Below the pieces are notes generated by a model, which worked only from the letters and a program-made list of their open reading frames with translations, made no database searches and was not told the DNA's origin. A stretch of DNA of 64,000 nucleotides, from the NCBI RefSeq assembly GCF_014397005.1, contig NZ_JACGWS010000004.1:310001-374000 (forward strand), read 5' to 3'. Made by a program: the position numbers and the translations under genes. The DNA is from Kordia aestuariivivens. Its GTDB lineage: Bacteria; Bacteroidota; Bacteroidia; Flavobacteriales; Flavobacteriaceae. Shown in pieces: positions 8,815-18,041 of this stretch. How positions within the stretch are numbered: the stretch's first letter is position 1; each line of letters opens with the position of its first letter.

Positions 8815-9089
8815 TAAGAAACCATGTATTACACAAGGTTAACGTACCTTATTATTTATATAAAGAGAATAATTTTTATTACATTGTTGGTGAATATGAA
8901 AACAAAGTAAACAGTATTATTTTTAAGCTCGTTCAACTTATGAACATACTTATTTAGATATAAAAAATAGTACTCTGGAAATGTTAAAATATAAGCCAAC
9001 GAGTCGTGATGCAAAACCAACTTGCGCGTTAAATTACAGCGACTATAAACTTGTACTATTTAGCATTAACCATTTAAATTATTTAAATT
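8815..9089 (+). ncRNA. Structured 5' leader, copy 2 (candidate cis-regulatory RNA)
   Basis: Second copy of the leader at 7025-7307, in the same position before a near-identical peptide gene. Matching elements: AAGGT-TAACGT-ACCTT (8835-8850), GTTCA-ACTTA-TGAAC (8931-8945), the ACTCTGGAAATG block, AGTC(G) 9002-9006 with GACT 9041-9044, GCAA 9011-9014 with TTGC 9022-9025, and CGTT 9027-9030 with AGCG 9038-9041. A C-G pair of copy 1 is a U-G pair here. The last 50 bases before the start codon are almost identical in both copies. Confidence 0.5.
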
Positions 9090-9320
9090 ATGAAAAATTT
9101 ATTTTTTGCATTAGCATTCATGTTAATTGGAAGTTTTACTTTCGCTAACAACAACACAACAACTGAAGTATTAAACACGAATACTATTGAACTTACCGAA
9201 GTAACGACACAAGAAGTTGCAACTGATGTAATAGTTGTCATTACAATTATCGACTATTATGATCAAGACGGAGAGTATTTAGGATCTGATGTATATATTG
9301 ATGTATATATTTTTGAATAA
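9090..9320 (+). CDS. Small secreted acidic peptide, copy 2
   Basis: A 76-residue paralogue of the peptide at 7308: same signal peptide (MKNLFFALAFMLIGSFTFA), same TTTEVLNTNTIELTEVT segment, then a diverged acidic valine/isoleucine/tyrosine-rich end (DVIVVITIIDYYDQDGEY). No cysteine and no recognisable domain. Leader, peptide and hairpin are all duplicated, so the whole unit was copied. Here the next gene is a TonB-receptor-like barrel instead of a GLPGLI protein. Confidence 0.75.
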   Translation: MKNLFFALAFMLIGSFTFANNNTTTEVLNTNTIELTEVTTQEVATDVIVVITIIDYYDQDGEYLGSDVYIDVYIFE

Positions 9321-9330
9321 AGAATAAATT

Positions 9331-9360
9331 AAATATGGGGAGAAAAATCTCCCCATATTT
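9331..9360 (+). terminator. Hairpin after peptide 2
   Basis: Perfect 13-bp stem: AAATATGGGGAGA (9331-9343), AAAA loop, then its exact complement (9348-9360). The core is the same as the hairpin after peptide 1. It lies 240 bases before the barrel gene and probably ends or weakens transcription there. Confidence 0.65.
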
Positions 9361-9562
9361 ACAAAATAAATTATCAATATATAACATAAAGAAAGAACTG
9401 TAAAAGCTAGTGATACAGGCAATTTTTATGATTTTAATACTTGGTAATTCTTATATACAAGTGTAACATTATTATGAAAAAAAATACGTTATTTCAACCA
9501 AAATAAGCACAACCCAACTTACTCTTATATATACATTAACCTCAATGTAAATAGCAAAACAA

Positions 9563-12256
9563 ATGAAAGGAAAAAAGGTAACAGACCTATCGTTACATAC
9601 ACTGTTAAAAACTAGCTCAGTATTTCTACTGTTACTTTTTATCAATTTTACTGCATATTCCCAAACAAGCATACAAGGAGTCGTTAAAGATTCTTTGACT
9701 AACAAAGCTGTTTTTAATGCGACTGTTCAAATCCTAGATGTAGAAACGGACGCTATAATCGCTTATAGTATTACAGACGGTAAAGGAGCGTTTTCAAACA
9801 CAATAGACGAAGTTACTTTAACACAATTTAGACTAAAAATTAACCATTTAGGATACACATCATTTAGTAAAATTTTTAAAAGCCCTTTTCCAAAACTACT
9901 GGAAATAGAACTATCCGAAAACCTGAATGCCTTAGATGCAGTTACACTGGAAATTAAAAATGAATTTAATGTTAAAAAAGATACGATTTCTTTCAACCTT
10001 GAAAAGGTTAGAGATAGCTCAGAAGTCGTATTAAAAGATTTAGTAAATAAGTTACCCGGAATCACCATTGATGAAAACAAAAAATTAGAATTTCAAGGTC
10101 AAAAGATTGACAAAGTATTAATTGATGGAAATGATTTTTTTGGCAAGAAACATGAAATGGCTACCGAAAATATTCCTGCTGATGCTGTTGCTGGAATTGA
10201 CTTGCTAACAAACCACAAAGATTTTGACCAACTAAACACTTCAAAGAAAAACGGTAAAATTGTTCTCAATATTAGTTTACACAAAGATTTTAAAGGTAAA
10301 ATTATAGGAAATATTGATGCTAATTATGGTGCAGAGAATCGATATTTATTTCATACCAACTTATTTAATTTTTCTTCTAAAGGAAATGTTGCCTTCGTTT
10401 CTGATTTGAATAACACAGGCGAAAGTGCTGTTAATATATTGGATTTTATAGAACTCAAAGGTGGCATTGAAGCCTTTATAGATGATTATAGTGGCGGTTC
10501 GGGCACGTATGCTATTGACGAATCTAAATTCCCAAGATACGTGCTTACGGATAATAAAGTTGATACACGAAGCGTGAACTTTAACTCTATAAACTTTACA
10601 CGATCTTTTTCAGAAAAAACAAAGTTTAATGGCTATGTTATTTTTGATAAAACTGAACAAACAGAACTTCAATTTTTAGAGAAAAATATTTTTAGCGCCA
10701 CAACACCCGAAACACTATTTGAAAATCAAAACAATAACAATGATAACTTCTTAATCAATAGTTACTTCAACGTTGCCTACAAACCAAGTCAAGATCAATC
10801 TTTTAAATATCAACTAAAGGTAAATAGTTTTAATGTAGATAATAACTTAAACGTTGCCAACTTCAATGGAACTAATTTTGATATCGCAACAGATGAAAAA
10901 GATTTTGGAATAGGACAAAGCTTGACATACAAACAAAACTTAAGCAATAAATTACAATTGAATTCTGCTATATCTTATGATTATAAGAAAAATGAAGATA
11001 ATGAGAATATAATTTCCAACAATCCATTTCTAGATTTAACTTTTAATGCAAATGATTTTTCATTACTGAATACATTTGATACTACTGAGAAAATATTTAA
11101 TCAAAGAAATACACTTTCGTATTATATGAATGGTTCAACCACTTTTGGTTTTCTATTACAGTATAACAATACCAACGTAACATTAGATAATGTAATTGAT
11201 AATTCTGCTATATTTAATACAGATATTACACGGAAAATTAGCTTGCTTACCAATCAGTTTTCGGTAAGACATCGTTTTAAAAATGGACTCGGTGTAAATG
11301 CCAAACTAAACACTATATTCTCAAACACAAAGCTAAATGAAGCTAAAGAAAGCTATGTTTGGTTCAATCCAAAATTAAACCTTGAATACAAAATTAGCAA
11401 TCAGAAAAAGTTAAGTATTGGCTATGGTAGAACTACAAACTTTATAGGAAATCAATATATTTTCGAAAATCAACTCATAAAAAATTATCAAACCATCATT
11501 ACACAAGTTGCTAACGATCCGTTTCTTCCTATTATCAGTAATTCATATAATTTACAATACTCAACGTTTAGACAAGCAAGAAATAGTTTATTGACACTAG
11601 GTTTTAGGTATTCAGAAAATAAAGATGACCTTAGTTTCAACACTTTATTTACACCAAACAACACTGTTTTCAAAGATATATTGAGAGCTGACAATAAAAC
11701 CTGGGAAGCAAGCTTGAACTATTCGCGACCGTTTTTCAAACTTCCTTTTAGAAATAAATACAAAATTACATACACGAATAGAAACTCAGAGAATCAGTTT
11801 GACGATGAATTAAACAAAATAGAATCTAATACTATTAATGCGAATTTTATATCTAATTCAAAATTTAAAAACTTTCCAATTCAGATGAGTATTACGTTAT
11901 CGTATATAACTTCTGAAACTAAAAATACATTTGATCGATTAAACTTTGATACCAATACATTTAAGTCTTCTATTGGCTTAAATGGAAAACTATTCAAACA
12001 AATTTTTTGGGATACATCTTTCGGTTATACCAAAGTAAACACAGCGCAGCTTTCCAACGAGATTAACTTATTGAATTTTAACCTTCGTTACAACACAAAA
12101 AATAAGCGTGTTCAATTTCACATAAAAGGAAATAATATTTTGAATATTGATTCAAATGATAATATTTCGCAAATTTTCACAGATAGTTATAACCAAACAT
12201 CTAGTTATCGATTGTTACGTGGTTATGTAATGTTTGGAATGAAGTACGATTTCTAA
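9563..12256 (+). CDS. TonB-dependent-receptor-like outer-membrane protein
   Basis: An 897-residue outer-membrane protein. A signal peptide ends near residue 34 (FTAYSQ), followed by a carboxypeptidase-regulatory-like domain (IQGVVKDSLTNKAVFNATVQI, about 37-120), a plug-like part (DLVNKLPGITIDENKKLEFQG and ID.VLIDGNDFFGKK region, about 150-240) and a long beta-barrel ending in aromatic FGMKYDF. It is of the kind found with GLPGLI proteins, without a clear TonB box. Cargo is unknown; the small acidic peptides encoded beside it are one candidate partner. Spacing from peptide 2 suggests a shared or attenuated transcript. Confidence 0.83.
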   Translation: MKGKKVTDLSLHTLLKTSSVFLLLLFINFTAYSQTSIQGVVKDSLTNKAVFNATVQILDVETDAIIAYSITDGKGAFSNTIDEVTLTQFRLKINHLGYTSFSKIFKSPFPKLLEIELSENLNALDAVTLEIKNEFNVKKDTISFNLEKVRDSSEVVLKDLVNKLPGITIDENKKLEFQGQKIDKVLIDGNDFFGKKHEMATENIPADAVAGIDLLTNHKDFDQLNTSKKNGKIVLNISLHKDFKGKIIGNIDANYGAENRYLFHTNLFNFSSKGNVAFVSDLNNTGESAVNILDFIELKGGIEAFIDDYSGGSGTYAIDESKFPRYVLTDNKVDTRSVNFNSINFTRSFSEKTKFNGYVIFDKTEQTELQFLEKNIFSATTPETLFENQNNNNDNFLINSYFNVAYKPSQDQSFKYQLKVNSFNVDNNLNVANFNGTNFDIATDEKDFGIGQSLTYKQNLSNKLQLNSAISYDYKKNEDNENIISNNPFLDLTFNANDFSLLNTFDTTEKIFNQRNTLSYYMNGSTTFGFLLQYNNTNVTLDNVIDNSAIFNTDITRKISLLTNQFSVRHRFKNGLGVNAKLNTIFSNTKLNEAKESYVWFNPKLNLEYKISNQKKLSIGYGRTTNFIGNQYIFENQLIKNYQTIITQVANDPFLPIISNSYNLQYSTFRQARNSLLTLGFRYSENKDDLSFNTLFTPNNTVFKDILRADNKTWEASLNYSRPFFKLPFRNKYKITYTNRNSENQFDDELNKIESNTINANFISNSKFKNFPIQMSITLSYITSETKNTFDRLNFDTNTFKSSIGLNGKLFKQIFWDTSFGYTKVNTAQLSNEINLLNFNLRYNTKNKRVQFHIKGNNILNIDSNDNISQIFTDSYNQTSSYRLLRGYVMFGMKYDF

Positions 12257-12264
12257 GCAAAATA

Positions 12265-13917
12265 CTATTCCCGAACAAAACGCACGTTCTGAATTCTTCC
12301 CGAAGTCACAAACAATTCCTTAATATTTCCAGCATTGTCCACCCAAAATTTTACACTATAATCATTGACTAAGAGTTCATTTGGCGAAAGCAGCAAACCA
12401 TTTCTTTTTTTCTCGCCAATTTTCACTTCGTACGCAATTCCTTCGGTATGTGTTAGGATGAATGAAACATCGGTTTCCCTATTTTTAAAAATTCCATTCA
12501 AAGCTTTGAAATTAAACGTACTCAAATCACTTTCAATACGCGTCAATGTAAAGGGTTTTACGGTTGGGTAATACGCCGTAATTTGCATAATTCCCTGTTC
12601 GTTTTTTGTAAATTGTTGTTTAAATGGCGCATCATTCCATTGCTGAAAAACATTGGCTGATTCACGAATTAATTTCATGTCATTTCTTCCCGATCGCAAC
12701 ATATACAAATCACCATCGCGTTTTTCAAACTTCATGATATAACCGCCTTCTGTTCGGTAAATTCCCAATACATCTTCAATTTTCACCTTTGCTCCTACTG
12801 TTTCTGGTGTGATGCGGAAGGTTTCTTTTTCGTTGGTTTTGTTGAGTAAAACGTCTGCCATTTCCAAGGTTTGACCTGTTGGATCAATTTTTCCGCTATT
12901 AATCATCGTCACAATAGAGAAATTCTTTTCAGGAAATCGGTTCACAACGGCTTTCCATGCGCCTGTAGAACCACCATGAAATTTATACGGAACGCTTTTA
13001 TACTCGCTAAATTCCACACCATAACCGTACTTTTCAATTGTTGTATTTTGAATTAACTCCTGACTTTTCGCTAAAATTTCTTTTGAAAAAACAGCACTTT
13101 TTTTGGTTTGAATAATCTTTTCCCATTGCAATTGATCTTCCAAGGTTGAAAAAAGATTTCCATCACCATGAAGATTACACGTCCAATCGTAGGTTTTCCA
13201 AGTATCAAAGTTAAAATACGGCTTTGCGATTGGTTCTGCGATGTTTGTATAATCTGAAACAAATGATGTATTTGGCATGTCTAAATCCTTGAAAAGCTGA
13301 TTTGTATATGCTACAAATGTTGTTCCGGTGACTTTTTCTATGATTTGAGTTAGAACGATATAGTTTGAATTACTGTATGAATATTTGGAACCAGATTCAA
13401 AATTTAAGTCCTGTTGCTTTTCCAATAATTCCATTGCATCATTGTTGTCAAAAGTAACTTTCCACCAAGTAATTCCTTGTAAACTCCATAAATCATATAC
13501 ATCGCGAATTCCGCTTGAATGGTTTAGTAAATGCTTGATTAAAATTGGTTTTTTTATGTTTTTATATAAGTTTGGCAAATACGTACGAATGTCATCTTCC
13601 AAGCTCAATGTATTCTTTTCAACCAACGTTAAAATAGCAAACGCCGTAAATTGTTTTCCATTGGAAGCGATGTTGAATCGAGATTCTTTTCCAATGACAA
13701 CACTATCTTTTAAGTTTGCGTATCCTGCGTAATTTTTATATACAATTTGACCGTTTTTTACAATTCCAACGGCAATTCCTGGGCCACCTTTTGGAACGTC
13801 TTTAATGGTAATTGCGTCTAATTGTTTGCGTTGTGTTTTGGTGATTTCTTCTGAATCTTGTCCAAAAGTGATCAAAGATGTTAAGAAAAGTACTAAAAAG
13901 ATCATGCTTGATTTCAT
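12265..13917 (-). CDS. Secreted serine hydrolase of the beta-lactamase/class C family
   Basis: Exported protein (550 residues) with a cleavable signal peptide (ending near TFGQ20). The penicillin-binding fold carries Ser85-x-x-Lys88 in FNIASNGKQFTAF, the YSNSNY (YxN) motif near residue 177, and an HGGSTGAWK (HxG) box near 314. The C-terminal 200 residues form a lipocalin-like extra domain often seen in such esterases and peptidases. It may hydrolyse esters or D-amino-acid peptides rather than beta-lactams. It lies just downstream of an AraC-type regulator on the same strand, a common pairing. Confidence 0.85.
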   Translation of the reverse strand: MKSSMIFLVLFLTSLITFGQDSEEITKTQRKQLDAITIKDVPKGGPGIAVGIVKNGQIVYKNYAGYANLKDSVVIGKESRFNIASNGKQFTAFAILTLVEKNTLSLEDDIRTYLPNLYKNIKKPILIKHLLNHSSGIRDVYDLWSLQGITWWKVTFDNNDAMELLEKQQDLNFESGSKYSYSNSNYIVLTQIIEKVTGTTFVAYTNQLFKDLDMPNTSFVSDYTNIAEPIAKPYFNFDTWKTYDWTCNLHGDGNLFSTLEDQLQWEKIIQTKKSAVFSKEILAKSQELIQNTTIEKYGYGVEFSEYKSVPYKFHGGSTGAWKAVVNRFPEKNFSIVTMINSGKIDPTGQTLEMADVLLNKTNEKETFRITPETVGAKVKIEDVLGIYRTEGGYIMKFEKRDGDLYMLRSGRNDMKLIRESANVFQQWNDAPFKQQFTKNEQGIMQITAYYPTVKPFTLTRIESDLSTFNFKALNGIFKNRETDVSFILTHTEGIAYEVKIGEKKRNGLLLSPNELLVNDYSVKFWVDNAGNIKELFVTSGRIQNVRFVRE

Positions 13918-14001
13918 TGAATATTATTTTGCGTTTTTTGATGTTACAAATATGATATTCTTAAGACTGGAAAGCGCGCCAAATCGTGATTTGACACGTA
14001 T

Positions 14002-15195
14002 TTAGTAGCTTTTTTTACTAAAATATTCTTTTGGCGTTTGTTGTGTTTGCTTTTTAAAAGCTCTGTTAAAGGTTGATTTTGAGTTGAATCCGGAATCAAG
14101 TGCAATTCCTAATAAGGTTTTGAGGTCGTTTTCGTTGGAAGCAACTTTTTTAATCACTTCTTGCGTTCGATACGTATTTACGAAGTCATTAAAGTTCATT
14201 TTGAATCCTTTATTGATAACATTGGAAACCTTTTTTGGATGTGTATTCAGTTTTTGAGCAACGTCAAATAATGTCAAACTCGGATTTTTGAAAAGCTGTT
14301 CGGAAGTCATTAACGCTTCAAGTTCTTTCATGAGTATTTCGTCTGCGGGTGTAATTTCTGCTTCACTCTTGTCAATTACTTCTACTGTTTTTTCTTCTGA
14401 AGCTTCCGCTAGAAAATTCGCGTGTAAGGTTTTATTTAGTGCTTCTGGTTGAAACGGAATTAGCATCTTAATCGCATGCGCATATCCGCTTAAAGCGATA
14501 TAATAAAACAAGATTGAAAACGAGAGATAGTACCAATATTTATTTCCGAAGTTTGCCCATTCAGGATTTAAAATAAAAAATAAAGTTCGAATCAGTAATA
14601 ATCCTAAAAAAGCAATTAAAAAACGTTGAATCCAAGCATATAAAATAGCATCCGCATAACTTACCGTGTCGTAGGTATTCTTTTTGTATTGTGTGTAGAT
14701 TTTTAGACATTTAAACAGATAGAAAACCATCATGATGAAACCCGAAACTTGATACCAAAGTGCTAAATCTTTGTCTCTTCCGTCAGCATAAAAATAATAT
14801 TCATCCAAGACTATTTTATCCGTAATCCAAATCACCAAACTATACACAGCATACAAAATGGCTGGAATAAAATGAATCCAGTCTTTTTTTTGAAATGTAA
14901 AATTTGTATTCAACAGACTTTTCACATAGAAATACAGCAATGGCGGCATGAGAAATAATTGCTGAAATGGCACGTAAAATAAGATGTCTCGATAGCTTTG
15001 TCTTCCATACCAACCTGCATATCCAAACATGAATGGAGCAATATATAACGAGCACAGAAAGAGAAATGAAGCCAGCCAAAAACTGGAATTGTTTTCGCTG
15101 CGAATTCCTTTATAAATAAGCAATCCTGTAAATACAAGACCATGTATAAAGAAGATAAGTAAGGTGGAACTTTTAAAACCGAAGCCAAAATGCAT
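14002..15195 (-). CDS. Membrane-bound AraC-type transcriptional regulator
   Basis: 397 residues: an N-terminal half with about seven hydrophobic helices (residues 10-245) and a C-terminal AraC/XylS DNA-binding domain (about 295-397). In the latter, SLTLFDVAQKLNTHPKKVSNVIN is the first helix-turn-helix and IALDSGFNSKSTFNRAFKK the second, ending in the usual QTPKEYFSKK. The layout suggests a membrane sensor acting directly on DNA. The serine hydrolase gene follows after 84 bases and is the likely target. Ligand unknown. Confidence 0.85.
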   Translation of the reverse strand: MHFGFGFKSSTLLIFFIHGLVFTGLLIYKGIRSENNSSFWLASFLFLCSLYIAPFMFGYAGWYGRQSYRDILFYVPFQQLFLMPPLLYFYVKSLLNTNFTFQKKDWIHFIPAILYAVYSLVIWITDKIVLDEYYFYADGRDKDLALWYQVSGFIMMVFYLFKCLKIYTQYKKNTYDTVSYADAILYAWIQRFLIAFLGLLLIRTLFFILNPEWANFGNKYWYYLSFSILFYYIALSGYAHAIKMLIPFQPEALNKTLHANFLAEASEEKTVEVIDKSEAEITPADEILMKELEALMTSEQLFKNPSLTLFDVAQKLNTHPKKVSNVINKGFKMNFNDFVNTYRTQEVIKKVASNENDLKTLLGIALDSGFNSKSTFNRAFKKQTQQTPKEYFSKKSY

Positions 15196-15226
15196 GCGTT
15201 GAATTCTTTTTTAATTTATAAGTTTT

Positions 15227-15790
15227 CTATCTGGTTAAATACTTTCGGAATTTTGAAAACCAAAATATTCCTAGAAAAATTAATGAAGGAATCACTAACA
15301 AAATAAGGATAGCTTCTCCAATATCTTCAAATTTTCTACTATCAAAAGATTGTATTGCTACATAAATAGCTGTACCAATATAAACGACTTGATTTATGGT
15401 ATACACAAGCAATCCTTTTTTTCGCTTCATCATCAATAGTATTGTACCAACAGCAGTTCCTATAGCGCTAATAGACCACAGCGATCCTATGATCAACATA
15501 GAGATGTTTTTTGCAGCAGATCCGAAAATTAGGTAAAATAACCCGATTAATACAATATGCAAAGGGCCTACAAATGTTAACAGGCAAAGAATTGTATACA
15601 GTATTGGAAAGCGCTTTTTTTCTGTTGGAACAACATTCGTTTCTTCAACTTGTTGAATAGTTTCAACTGGCTGATTTTCCTCCACTTTCACAACTTCCTT
15701 GATTTCTTGAACTTCTTGTTTTGCACCACATTCTGGACAAAATTTAACATTTAAAGCTATTTGTTGATTGCATGCAGTACAATTCTTCAT
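15227..15790 (-). CDS. Zinc-ribbon membrane protein
   Basis: 187 residues. The N-terminus is a zinc ribbon with two pairs, CTAC and CPECG (residues 4-20), then a Glu/Val-rich linker, then four hydrophobic helices (about 68-180). This is a common bacterial layout of unknown function. The gene stands 31 bases from the AraC-type regulator on the same strand and may be co-transcribed with it. No enzymatic motif is visible. Confidence 0.7.
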   Translation of the reverse strand: MKNCTACNQQIALNVKFCPECGAKQEVQEIKEVVKVEENQPVETIQQVEETNVVPTEKKRFPILYTILCLLTFVGPLHIVLIGLFYLIFGSAAKNISMLIIGSLWSISAIGTAVGTILLMMKRKKGLLVYTINQVVYIGTAIYVAIQSFDSRKFEDIGEAILILLVIPSLIFLGIFWFSKFRKYLTR

Positions 15791-15902
15791 ATTCTAAGTT
15801 TTTCTAAAGATAGGAGTTCTTTATAAAAATAATTAAATTATTATAAAACAAAAGCAATACATATCAATATATTACATTCGTTCGTATTTTTCCTGAAACA
15901 AC

Positions 15903-16243
15903 TTAGAATTTTTCAAGGATTTGAAAAACATTATATTCAACAGCATCTTCGCTATTAATTTCAATAACTTCACAGGAAACAGATGCTAACCAATCGCGAT
16001 GAACTTTGATAGAACGTCCTGTGAATTTGAAATCATCATAACGTGTTGCCCAATCGAGAAATGCTTGTGAAGCTTCTTTGATTTTCGGATCCGTTTGTAG
16101 TTTATCTCCGTAACGTTCAACTTCGCGTTGTTTGAGTCGTTTAATGCGAATTTCTTTGTCTAAAGTGACAAAAACTACCAAATCGAAAGCCGTTTGCCAA
16201 TTTCCTGTCCAACTGACAACGAACCGCTGACAATTACATTTTC
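15903..16243 (-). pseudogene. Remnant of an AAA/P-loop kinase-like ATPase
   Basis: The readable part is the C-terminal half of a small P-loop ATPase of the type FDLVVFVTLDKEIRIKRLKQRE, with the arginine-rich lid (R..RLKQRE). The Walker A loop and N-terminal third are absent. Reading the minus strand from 16243, one frame gives ENVIVSGSLS, and the next frame continues naturally as WTGNWQTAFDLVVF, so there is a frameshift near 16212. Just upstream are stops and low-complexity sequence. I take it as a decayed gene, not a short functional protein. Confidence 0.7.
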
Positions 16244-16437
16244 GTGTTTTTGTCAATCATTGAAAGATTAGAGACCTAACAACTCACAACCGAAAACACA
16301 CAACCCACAACAGACAACGTCTAAAATACCAACATACCAAGAGCGCAGCGATACCAAAGCGCAAGCGTGACTAATAGCACAGCGCGTCCAACAAACAAAA
16401 ACAAGTATAGAAAGTTTATAGTTCTCTCAGAATTGCG

Positions 16438-16445
16438 TAAATTTG
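16438..16445 (+). promoter_or_regulatory. Candidate -7 promoter box of lpdA
   Basis: TAAATTTG fits the Bacteroidetes -7 consensus TAnnTTTG and lies 33 bases before the lpdA start. No convincing TTTG -33 box is seen. Confidence 0.4.
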
Positions 16446-16477
16446 CATTTCGAAATTAGACAACTAAATTTTAAGAT

Positions 16478-17869
16478 ATGAGTACATACGATATCATCGT
16501 TTTAGGAAGTGGTCCTGGTGGATATGTAACTGCCATTAGAGCTTCTCAATTAGGGTTGAAAACCGCAGTTATTGAGAAAGAAAGTCTAGGTGGTGTTTGC
16601 TTAAATTGGGGATGTATTCCAACGAAAGCATTATTGAAATCAGCACAGGTTTTTGAGTATTTGAAACATGCAGAAGATTATGGATTGTCTGTAAAAGATG
16701 CCGATAAAGATTTTGACGCGGTGGTAAAACGTAGTCGTGGCGTTGCTGACGGAATGAGCAAAGGTGTTCAGTTCTTAATGAAAAAGAATAAGATTGATGT
16801 TTTGGAAGGTTTTGGAACACTAAAAGCTGGAAAAAAGGTTGATGTAAAAGATAAAGACGGAAAAGTTACCGAATATAGCGCACAACATATTGTAATTGCA
16901 ACGGGAGCACGTTCTCGTGAATTGCCAAACTTGCCACAAGATGGTAAGAAGGTAATTGGATATCGTGAAGCAATGACATTGGCTGAGCAACCAAAGAAAA
17001 TGATTGTTGTTGGATCTGGTGCTATTGGTGTTGAATTTGCGTATTTCTACAACTCTATGGGAACAGAAGTTACCATTGTAGAATACATGCCAAAAATTGT
17101 TCCAGTAGAAGATGAAGATGTCTCAAAACAATTGGAACGTTCATTTAAGAAAAGTGGAATAAAAATTATGACCTCTGCGGAAGTAACTTCGGTTGATACT
17201 TCTGGCGATGGCGTAAAAGCAACTGTAAAAACGAAAAAAGGCGAGCAAATATTAGAAGCTGACATTGTACTTTCTGCAGTTGGAATTAAAACGAATATTG
17301 AAAATATTGGTTTGGAAAATGTTGGAATTGCTACAGATAGAGATAAAATTTTAGTAAACGATTATTACCAAACAAATATCCCTGGATATTACGCAATTGG
17401 AGATGTTACTCCTGGACAAGCCTTAGCGCATGTTGCTTCTGCGGAAGGAATTTTATGTGTTGAGAAAATTGCAGGAATGCACGTGGAAGCCTTAGACTAT
17501 GGAAATATTCCGGGTTGTACATATTGTTCTCCTGAAATTGCTTCTGTTGGATTGACAGAGAAACAAGCAAAAGAGCAAGGAATTGATATTAAGGTTGGAA
17601 ACTTCCCGTTTTCAGCTTCTGGAAAAGCAAGTGCTGCTGGTACAAAAGAAGGTTTCGTAAAAGTTATCTTTGATGCAAAATACGGAGAATGGTTAGGTTG
17701 CCACATGATTGGTGCTGGCGTAACTGATATGATTGCAGAAGCAGTTTTAGGTAGAAAACTTGAAACTACCGGACATGAAGTGTTGAAAACGGTACATCCG
17801 CATCCAACAATGAGCGAAGCAGTTATGGAAGCTGTTGCCGCTGCTTATGGCGAAGTCATACATTTATAA
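16478..17869 (+). CDS. lpdA: Dihydrolipoyl dehydrogenase (E3)
   Basis: FAD enzyme that reoxidises the lipoamide of 2-oxoacid dehydrogenase complexes (and the glycine cleavage system), passing electrons to NAD+. At 463 residues it has the full length of the family: FAD-binding GSGPGG (10-15), redox disulfide Cys41/Cys46 in GGVCLNWGCIPTK, NAD-binding GSGAIGVEFA near residue 179, FAD motif YAIGDV near 306, and the C-terminal HPHPTMSEAVMEA with the catalytic His-Glu pair. It stands alone with its own terminator; other complex subunits are not in the window. Confidence 0.96.
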   Translation: MSTYDIIVLGSGPGGYVTAIRASQLGLKTAVIEKESLGGVCLNWGCIPTKALLKSAQVFEYLKHAEDYGLSVKDADKDFDAVVKRSRGVADGMSKGVQFLMKKNKIDVLEGFGTLKAGKKVDVKDKDGKVTEYSAQHIVIATGARSRELPNLPQDGKKVIGYREAMTLAEQPKKMIVVGSGAIGVEFAYFYNSMGTEVTIVEYMPKIVPVEDEDVSKQLERSFKKSGIKIMTSAEVTSVDTSGDGVKATVKTKKGEQILEADIVLSAVGIKTNIENIGLENVGIATDRDKILVNDYYQTNIPGYYAIGDVTPGQALAHVASAEGILCVEKIAGMHVEALDYGNIPGCTYCSPEIASVGLTEKQAKEQGIDIKVGNFPFSASGKASAAGTKEGFVKVIFDAKYGEWLGCHMIGAGVTDMIAEAVLGRKLETTGHEVLKTVHPHPTMSEAVMEAVAAAYGEVIHL

Positions 17870-17878
17870 TATATACTT

Positions 17879-17908
17879 AAAAAGCTGCTCGTTGAGCAGC
17901 TTTTTTTT
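17879..17908 (+). terminator. Rho-independent terminator of lpdA
   Basis: AAAGCTGCTC (17881-17890), GTT loop, GAGCAGCTTT (17894-17903), followed by a T-run. Confidence 0.9.
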
Positions 17909-17910
17909 AT

Positions 17911-18012
17911 TAGTGAAACTCAATTTTGAGAAGCTTGTGCTGAACTTGATTCAGTATCTAAGATGCACTCAAAATTGTAAGTTGAACTAATTCCGTTGAA
18001 AAACGGAATCTT
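17911..18012 (-). repeat. Dispersed intergenic repeat, copy A
   Basis: On the minus strand: hairpin ATTCCGTT-TTTC-AACGGAAT (17990-18009), then TAGTTCAACT, a variable part, CAAGCTTCTCAAAA and finally GAGTTTCACTA. Related copies lie at 20871 and 27841-28003. Not coding. Confidence 0.75.
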
Positions 18013-18041
18013 AGATTTTATATAACCACAATAGTTATGCT

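Noticed and set aside
16257-16477. Possible CRISPR or RNA in the C/A-rich stretch with ACAACTCACAACC-type repeats
   Set aside because: Short irregular repeats, no spacers of even length, no array. It is decayed sequence next to the pseudogene.
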